Made by a program: the position numbers and the translations under genes. Shown here in pieces: positions 56,718 through 64,000 of a stretch of 64,000 nucleotides of DNA. The DNA lies in assembly GCA_038363925.1 (NCBI GenBank), contig JAQQWL010000016.1:372001-436000 (forward strand), read 5' to 3'. The notes beneath the pieces are model-generated. The model did not search any database and was not told where the DNA came from. It saw only the letters and a list, made by a program, of their open reading frames with translations. The stretch's first letter is position 1, and each line of letters opens with the position of its first letter. Source of the DNA: Apiospora phragmitis. Lineage: Eukaryota; Ascomycota; Sordariomycetes; Amphisphaeriales; Apiosporaceae.

Positions 56718-58516
56718 TCAAACATGGCTGTTTGATTGGGCTCTCCTGAATTCGATCTTGACTGTGGGGTCGGGGGTTTCAGAGGCCCCTTGGACAAGAC
56801 GCGAATACCTTTCCGTTGCACCATTCGGCATTCTCAAGTTATACTGAAGCAGAATGTGTGCCATGATGAGTTTGATCTCATTTGCGGGCAAAGAAACGAC
56901 CGGGACTACACTCATTAGCAGGGCTCCCCAAGCTGTCCGAGCTCAGAACTTACCAGGCATGTTTGCCATAACCGAAGGCCATGTTCTCCTTCGTCACCGT
57001 CACGTATTGGTATTGCTCTCTGGTCTTGTAGTTGATGGGGTCCGGCTTTGTCGCATTACGCAAGTCGTGGAAGCGATGCGGGTCGAAAATATCAGGCTCG
57101 GGGTACAATTTGGGGTCGTGATTGACCGGACCTAATGGTGTTTCAATGAAAATGCCAGCGGGGATTTGCGTCCCGTCCTTCAACGTGACAGGCTTTGTTA
57201 TGTATCGCGCAAAACGAGCTATGGGTGTGGACATCAGCTACCATTCTGACCTTGAGGGTGTGGCAGGAACATACCTTGACCAATCGGATTCCATCGCTGC
57301 GATTCTCTCATCACGCTGTCGAGCAACTTCATCTCGTAGAGTGCATGGGTTGTAAAGACCCCGTCGTGGTTTCTCAGCACCTGTTTTATTTCGGCCCGGA
57401 GCTCGTCGACCAGGTCAGGCCGAATCACAACATCGCATAACAAATCAGTCACGGCCATGGTTGTCGTGTGGATTGCAGCCAGACTGAGGTCAAGCTGCAG
57501 CTGAGCTAGGCGATCATCACTGACTCCGTTGGATTCGGCCTTGTTCATCATCCACTGGAGCATGTCGTCTGGGAGTTCGCCACCATTCTTCATAGCCTCC
57601 TTTCTTTCTTGCATAACTGGGGCCAAGAAATCTCTGGCCTTACGACGATGCTCGGCCAGTGTTTTGAGCTCAGGTATGAAGTACTGTGCGATCGGCCTCA
57701 GTAATTCGTGCCATTCCTTGAGCTTTCTAACGGCCTTGAACACGTCAACGGTGTACATCGTGCTGGCGTAGATGTATTCCTCGCGGCGACAAAGTACTGG
57801 TCCCAAGAAGATGCGCCCTGATACGATAGCCACGATGCGTAGGAGCTGAGTGAACGCTACTTGCGAAGTCCAGTCGTTGCAAGGGCCCAATACCTCGTGG
57901 ACGGTCTGCTCCGCCTCGGCGGCCAAGTCAGGATTGATTCGATCTACGAGAAACCATTAGCAACTTAGGCTTTAGGGGAACCCGCGAATACTTACTCAGA
58001 CTTCTCGTGAGATCAGATCGGACCATGTGGGCTGCGAAGCCGGAATCGCTAACCAAACCTGTGTACTTTGACTCAATTTCCGTGGGGGAAGTTAGCATCA
58101 CTCGCTATCCAGAACGATTCAAACGACGTACTATATTCAGTCCTGCACTGTTATTGACCACATCGTCTGGCATGCTCCTCAGCTCTTCCAGGACTCCCGG
58201 CGGTACGACAATACGATCCCCTAAGTCGTGTCAGTGAGATGCAAGGTTTAGTCTCTGGCTTCTTACCATTCAGGGTAGTCATTCGATATGCCTGGTACCT
58301 GAAGATGTCATACCCCTTCTGATACAACTTCGCAGCACTAGTCATGTATTCCTTACGACGCTGCGTGGCATTGCCATAGTCCGCGCCAAGCAGTGGCAAG
58401 GTGCTCTTTCCACTCCAAAGACTGGACACGGCATAGACAGCAATTGTGAATAGAGCCACCGAGGCCAGCGCTGGAAGTCGGTCCCAGAGAGTGTGGGATA
58501 GGCCTTCTACTTCCAT
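56718..58516 (-). CDS. Cytochrome P450 monooxygenase (one frame break)
   Basis: Membrane-anchored haem-thiolate enzyme of the fungal group that includes ent-kaurene-oxidase-like P450s; substrate unknown. Six exons: 58516-58267, 58220-58132, 58071-57996, 57943-57275, 57218-56954 and 56905-56718. Signatures are the N-terminal anchor LPALASVALFTIAVYAVSSLW, I-helix LAAIHTTTMAVTDLL, K-helix ESQR in VMRESQRWNP, and the haem loop FGYGKHA-C-PGRFFA, whose cysteine (about residue 450) is split by the last intron. After PGRFF the frame shifts: CCC near 56892-56894 has one C too many, and correcting it gives 511 residues continuing ANEIKLIMAHILLQYNLRMP. Intron 3 uses a GAG acceptor. No synthase or other cluster gene is adjacent, so it is an isolated P450. 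Confidence 0.9.
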
Positions 58517-59539
58517 GGCGACAATTTTGGAGGAGTCTGAACTGATTGACTATGTCCTGAATGAAGTCGCAACTGGGAGGATTCACAACATCCAGTAGAT
58601 CCAGACTTGGGCGTCGGGCCTGAATATTTAAAAAGTCACGCCTCTTTCCTCGTTTTGCCACGATCCTCTCTCGGGGAAGATGAAGCGCCCGAAGCCGAGT
58701 TATGCAATGTTTCAGTGCGCTATTGGATATAGATCTTGTATACATATCTCGAACTCGACGCTAAATTATGTAAATAGGACAGCTCAGTGCAACGCCTTCT
58801 GCAACGCCACGCAACAAGGGGGATTTAGGAAAGCAACACTCCGCAATACTATGCTAGGGGATCTCCAACTCACAACCAATCATCTTGCCGATCGCTGCTG
58901 GATTTGCGGGTATATGTGGCCCTATCTTCTACGTCAAGGGCGTATCCCTCATATCAAAAGCAACTGCGACCACCCGTTTTGTCTGGTTGATTTTAAGTGC
59001 CGGACGGATGTGTGATGAACCGTCGTTAGTGGCTTGATGGTTGGCTCTGGACACTTAGCTCATTGCTCGTGACATCCCTAGCAGCCAACCCTCAGCAACT
59101 TTGACCTGGTAGTGGAAATTACATCACGAAGCCCCTTTAGGAGGAGTCGAGCCGGCCGCAAGCGAATGCCTCAGGTGGGGCTGTCCAGCCAATGACTTTA
59201 GAGGAGCATCGTTTTAAGATGCTGACCCAATCTTCATCAACCTATTCGCTTGAATAGTTCATGGATGGTCACTCTCCGAGATGCGAGCAGGGGTAGATAC
59301 CCCGGGGCGGCACGGGATTGGTTATGCTGGATCTAAGTGACACCCGGTCCGACAATATACCCAGGGGCACATGCTTCATCAGGATTGAAGGCACCGGTGT
59401 CATTATCCAGTCTGTATACGGTATGCATTTCCATCGGACTACATGGGTCAACAGGACTTCATGTCATTTTCGTGATTGTTCGGATTCTCCATCAATCAAC
59501 AATTGAACGCCAGGTCCAGGTTGCAGTCATTGAGAAATA
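58517..59539. other. Intergenic between divergent P450 and SET genes
   Basis: Divergent promoter interval of about 1 kb. The open frames are short and unrecognised. No repeats stand out. Confidence 0.6.
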
Positions 59540-61976
59540 ATGGATCGTACCGATGGAGAGGCTTTGACCGGCATCGATCCAGGCTTGGCTGAGGGGTCGC
59601 AGGCAGCATTACTCGATCTTGACCCAAATATCTCACTTGAGTTTCTCGAGAAGGCATCAGCTCTGAGTGGGAAGCCGGCGCCTGTTCATATCCCCAGGGA
59701 AAAGCTTGTACTTGTTCACAATGCTGAGTTGAAGAAGCTGGGGAAAGAGAACAAGGGGCCGAGGCCGGTAAAAAAGATATCGCTGTCTCTGGCCTACCCG
59801 CCTTCAACGAAGCCGATTTTGAGTCTCGAAAAGGTGAGCACATGTTCGATATATGATAATTTGAGGCAGGAGTGCTAACTCCTGTTGAGCTCTATCTGAA
59901 AGATTTGCTGGTGGAGGTGCACCATGAGGGTAAGGTCTTAGTGCTGAGGACGATCACAGAACACTATCCTGGGGCCGGCATCGTGGCTATCGTGGAGGAT
60001 GAGATGGGCGATGCGGATAAGCTTGCAATCTACAACCAGAACGAAGCTTCGACTCTATCAGTCCTACCGGAAGGCTCGGTCGTGGCTATCAAGGAGCCTT
60101 ATTACCAGTTCAACGGCGATGAGGATTTTATGATCTGCGTCGATCATCCATCTGATATCGTAATGCTAGATGGTAGGCATTCATTGGTGCCAGAGTGCTT
60201 TCGCAGAAAGAACGAAAGGGATGGCGAGGAGGCATCATCAGTATGGGTGGGCAAGGGGGACAAGTCGTTCATTGGTAGAGAGCTCCCAGAGGCTGTGAGA
60301 TGGTAAGTTACCTCGACTAAATTATTGGAGATCCAGTTAGCTTAAGACGCTTACGATAATTCTAGTTACTCACGGGCGTTGGATCTAATGTCCAAGGGGG
60401 ACGAAGCCGCTATAATGAGCGTGCTAGGCAAGAGGGCGCGCATTAATCTCTCATTGAAATGTTATGATGACGCCATTGCCGACGCCCTGGCGTCAAGAAA
60501 CGGCAGCAAGAACGACTGGAAAGCATATCTAGTAGCCGCAAAGTCGTGCTACCAGCTTCAGCGGTACGAGGAGAGCTTGCGCCACCTCGAGTCGGCCCTC
60601 GCGAAAAGCCCGTCCGAGGCGGTCCTCCAGAAGGAGCGTGAGAGGTGCCAGGCCCGCTGCCAGGAAGCGGAGGACGGCAAGTTCGACTTCCGCGCCCTGT
60701 CCGCGGCTGTCAACCGCCGCAACGTCCACTTGGACGCCGCGAGCTTTGTGCGCAAGACCGAGGTGCGCGACTCGGCCATCCATGGCCGCGGCCTGTTCGC
60801 GACGCGCAACATTGCGGCGGGTGAGCTCATCTTTTGCGAGAAGGCCGCGTGCCTCCCCAACGAGTACAACGTCAAGCACAACGGCGCGGCGCTGTACGTC
60901 AAGCTCGTCGAGGCCTGCAGCTCGAACCCGTCGCTGCACCGGGAGGTGCTCCAGCTGCACAGCGGCTCCTACAACACAAGCAGCAGCAGCAGGAACGACC
61001 ATGGACGACGACCGCTCGACGTGGTCGACGGCGCGCCCGTAGTCGACGTGTTCCTGCTCGAGGCGATCCGCCGCGCCAACTGCTTCATGGGCCCGCACGA
61101 CTCGACGGCCGCGGCGCGCCCGGACTGTTCCATGGAGCGCGACGGCATGGCCCGGGGCATGTGGCCGCGGGCCGCGCGCGCCAACCACGCCTGCTGGCCC
61201 AACAGCTCGCGCGCGTTCCTGGGGGACATGCTGCTCTCCCTCGCGGCCGCGCCAATCCGTGCGGGCGACGAGATCACCCACGTCTACCTGCCGCCCCGCG
61301 CCCTGCCCGAGTCGCGCGCCCGCCAGTTCCTGGCGTCCTGGGGGTTCGCGTGCGGGTGCCGGCTCTGCACGGCCGAGGCGGAATCCCCGGCCTCCCAACA
61401 CCGGAGGCGCCGTGACGTGCTCGAGGAGGTCTCGGCCGTGATCAGGAAACAGGAAGAAAAAGAGAACTTAAAGAAGAACAGGAGAGTAGTACTACTACTA
61501 CTACTACCAACGCGCCGCCTCCGCCGCCGCCACACTCGGTCCTGCGGACGGTGGAAAAGCTGACCCGCAAGCTCGAGGAGCTGCACGAGGAAGCAGTCTA
61601 CGGGACCCTCCCGCGCCTCGTCCTCGTCTGGCCCACCATGTGGCTGCTGGCGGCGTATCGCGCGATGCGGAACCACGCGAAGACGCTGAAGTGGGCGGCC
61701 CAGGTCCTGAGGAACTTCGGGTTCCTGCAGGCGGCGGCGGGCGAGAGCTGGTACGTGTTCGAGCAGGAGCCCGTCGGCATCACCACGTTCGAGGTGGCCA
61801 AAACGCTCCGGCACGCCCGCGATGCGAACCTGGCCCTCGGTCGTTCCAAGGAGGCGAGACAGTGCGACGACGCAGCCAAGATGGCCTGGCGGATCCTGGT
61901 TGGGTTTGGGCCCGAAGCCGAGGTGCAGACCTCGGACTGGATCCGAGACGAGTATAAAGTGGCGGCGGGTAAATAA
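59540..61976 (+). CDS. TPR and SET domain protein (one frame break)
   Basis: SMYD-like putative protein lysine methyltransferase; target unknown. Exons are 59540-59833, 59890-60302 and 60366-61976. After a 200-residue N-terminal part, TPR-like helices appear (RARINLSLKCYDDAIADALA, KAYLVAAKSCYQLQRYEESL plus RHLESALAKSP). The SET domain follows: IHGRGLFATRNIAAGELIFC, a variable insert, RANHACWPNSSRAFLGD (the NHxCxPN cofactor motif) and AGDEITHVYLPP; a post-SET cysteine cluster is CGCRLC. Near 61458 the frame breaks in the AAAAA run; one more A joins VIRKQEEK to a Thr/Pro-rich linker (TTTTTTNAPPPPPP) and the C-terminal helical region (VEKLTRKLEELHEEAVYG), giving 772 residues. The first two exons are supported by normal GT-AG junctions. 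Confidence 0.88.
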
Positions 61977-62449
61977 TTCGGGTATCATAGAAGCTCATCT
62001 GTTAATTGAGGAATGGTACGTACTCAAAATGTGCATATACACGTATACAATTATATCAGCTCCAAAACACTGGCAACGAACTTGAAGGTCACGACACCAA
62101 GGTGAAGAAACAGCAAGCACGCCTTTGAAGGGCGAATACATGTAAGCATAGTGCATTTACATGACTCCATTTGTGCTATCATGCTATCGTCATTTTAATT
62201 CATAACTGTCTGCTTACGCCAGTGTCCCAAATCAACCATACTCCGGCTCGATAAGGAAATTTACTCTTGGGCCGCAATAGAAAAAAGGTCGCGAGCGTTT
62301 GAACCCAGCCAAGGGTGTCAACCAATAATCACAAGGAGGCGCTAAGCTATGCCTGCTCGCGATGGCTTACTTGCGTCTCATGCCCCTATTTTCGCCACTG
62401 GAGCCTCAGTCTCCAAGGATCGTACGTATGACCTGCGGGACGACTCCTT
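61977..62449. other. Intergenic between convergent genes
   Basis: 3' regions of the SET gene and the coiled-coil gene; nothing else is recognised. Confidence 0.6.
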
Positions 62450-63843
62450 TCATTTACCTTCTTGACCGAGGCCTTGACTAGCAGCGCTCTCGCCAACGCG
62501 GAGCTCCTCTTCTGGTACGCCAACACCAACGCTGCCGGTGATACTCATGCTGCTGAAAGCCCTCTCCATGCCCGCGCCCCCGGCGGCTCTACCTCGCCCG
62601 CCGGCGATACCCGTACCACCTCCGCCCACGCCAGTCGCTCCACTGACACCGACACCACTGGTAGTTGTGCTCACACTCTCGCTTCTGACCCTTCCGCCAG
62701 CCGAGGCATCGCTTGCCCGTCGTTCTCGGACCACCTTTTCAACTCCTTGATCCGGCGCTTGAGGTTCTCATTCTCGCGCTTGGCCGTCTCGAGCTCCTGG
62801 CGATAATGCGCAGTCTCTTCGTAGCGTGGCGTGGCCGGCATCAGTCCCGGAGACAGCTCTGACCCCGGTGTCGCGGCCACGCTTCCATGGCATTGAGATC
62901 TGCCGGCGCGGGAAGTAGCCGCCGCTGGCGCTCGTGAGAGAGCCGACGTGGTCGGGGTCGTGTCGAGTGTACGGGTTCGGCGAGTGGTTGCGGGATGGGC
63001 TGCGGTGCGACGTCGTGCTGTTCTGGCGGGACATGGACATAGCGCTGCTGCGGGGATTGCGGGCAGCCTCGAGGGCCGAAGCGCCACCTCCTGAGTGCAC
63101 CGCGGACAGCGGGCCCGTGGCCGAGCCGGCGGCGGCGGCGTGGCTGAGACTGCGTGTGCTCGTGCTAGAGCTCGTCCGTTGGTGACGTCGATCGGAGCTG
63201 GTGGTTGGGAGAGGGAAGCCGGGCCCCGACATGAGGTGGGTGTCGAAGAAGGAGGTCTGGGGCTGGTCTACTGATGCAGAGGCCGAGGTCGACGAGGTAT
63301 TGGAGACGACCGACGAGTTCTGCTGCGCACGCAGGATAGTGAGGTCTCGAGTAAGTCGGTTTACCTGTATAGGAGGTGGCAAAGGGTTAGCCATGTCGGT
63401 TCGTGGGAACAGGTAGTTGTAGCTGTATCTCAGTATCACTATGAACATACCAGTAACTCCTGCTCCTGCTCCAACTGTTGGTGAAGCTCAGCGGCGGTCA
63501 AGGGGCGCGGGTGACGGATGGGGCCAGGACCCGTCTCGGCAGGGTCTTGTCGCGCCACGGGTGCGGGAGGCGGTGGCATGGCCATTGAGAGAGCTGATGG
63601 GTTGGATGATGAGGCGGGAAGACGTGGAGAAGGCAGAGATGTAGAGGATGTTCTCTGATGGTAGGTCTGCTGGTTGGAGGGTAGGATGTTCAGTTCTGGC
63701 GATGTTGCCGTGGGAGCGCCCGTGTGTTGCTGCGACTGTGATGATGCTGCCCCAGCTAGTTGTTGTTGTGCTTGTGGTTGCGATGTAGATGTGCGACGAG
63801 GGGTGGCGTAGGGAGAGGCCGGGATGGAGTTGATGTCCGGCAT
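62450..63843 (-). CDS. Ser/Thr-rich coiled-coil protein (two frame breaks)
   Basis: Exons 63843-63451 and 63364-62450 (86 bp intron) give about 435 residues. The N-terminal third is Gln/Ser/Pro-rich (SQPQAQQQLAGAASSQSQQH). The block LTAAELHQQLEQEQELL joins VNRLTRDLTILRAQQNSSVV across the intron and forms a first coiled coil; a second is YRQELETAKRENENLKRRIK. Between and after them are low-complexity Ser/Thr and Gly-rich stretches. Two breaks: near 62890, where one base too many shifts the frame into GSVAATPGSELSPG, and the AAAA run near 62732, where one more A gives VVRERRASDASAGG. The two cancel, which supports a single original frame. Unknown function; the composition is that of a cytoskeletal or regulatory scaffold, which is only a guess. 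Confidence 0.75.
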
Positions 63844-64000
63844 GGCGAGGAATGTAAGAGGTTATTGTGGACGTTTGGATGTGTTTTGCGGACGACAGTC
63901 CTGAAGCGAACTAGACAACCGGGCTTGCTGGTTCTATGGTTTTTGATGAGGCTGGGATTTGGGGCTATCCTATCACACGCGCACGACTGGATTGAGTTGG
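63844..64000 (-). promoter_or_regulatory. Upstream region of the coiled-coil gene
   Basis: The last 157 bases of the window lie immediately upstream of the minus-strand ATG at 63843 and should hold its 5' leader and part of its promoter. No specific site can be named. Confidence 0.4.

Noticed and set aside
56718..59539. Secondary-metabolite gene cluster around the P450
   Set aside because: Neighbours are a transposase-derived gene and a SET protein; no synthase, transporter or other tailoring enzyme is within reach.
60529..61401. 290-codon minus-strand frame over the SET gene
   Set aside because: Antisense shadow of GC-rich SET coding sequence; Arg/Ala/Val-rich without domains, while the plus strand has clear SET motifs.
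1..64000. CRISPR arrays, operons or ribosome-binding sites
   Set aside because: The window is eukaryotic nuclear DNA with spliceosomal introns; no regularly spaced repeat array is present.

Overview
This window is nuclear DNA of a filamentous ascomycete (Pezizomycotina). The evidence is short GT-AG introns of about 50-100 bp, fungal Zn(II)2Cys6 regulators, fungal rhodopsin-type membrane protein, fungal P450 and ATG12/PAM16/YIP1 homologues. A 12 kb block of transposon DNA has the TpA-rich, CpA/TpG-poor pattern of repeat-induced point mutation (RIP). I cannot place the species.

Layout. 1-7.9 kb: peroxisome-type copper amine oxidase (five exons), then a decayed AT-hook gene and an orphan Zn2Cys6 DNA-binding domain. 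7.9-22.4 kb: gene-poor, with one Zn2Cys6 regulator, one bZIP gene and one intronless gene of unknown function. 22.44-34.43 kb: nested mobile elements. A pogo/Fot1-like DNA transposon (A) is split by a 9,640 bp Ty3/gypsy-type LTR retrotransposon with 660 bp LTRs. The retrotransposon carries a second pogo copy (B, 1,858 bp) and a 169 bp solo LTR that escaped RIP. A 498 bp TRIM-like element sits in the right arm of A. Every junction is supported by a target-site duplication or an empty site in the paralogous copy.

34.6-43.7 kb: metabolic and housekeeping genes: ACOT9-type acyl-CoA thioesterase, ATG12 (autophagy), PanB (pantothenate synthesis), carotenoid oxygenase, and an NmrA-like NAD(P)-binding protein. 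43.7-46.5 kb holds nothing I can support. 46.5-64 kb: rhodopsin-like membrane protein, PAM16 with a one-codon first exon, YIP1, a secreted SGNH hydrolase preceded by about 15 copies of a QVDGS repeat, an intronless Psq/CENP-B-type gene derived from a pogo transposase, a cytochrome P450, a TPR-SET protein and a serine-rich coiled-coil protein. I see no single biosynthetic cluster; most genes look independent.

Two general cautions. (1) At least seven genes, including the housekeeping gene YIP1, carry single-base reading-frame breaks, almost all at homopolymer runs. Uncorrected base-calling errors are the simplest explanation, so I annotate them as genes with a frame break, not as pseudogenes. 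(2) The most distinctive items are the QVDGS-repeat/SGNH protein, the nested transposon block with its TRIM-like passenger, and the transposase-derived DNA-binding gene.
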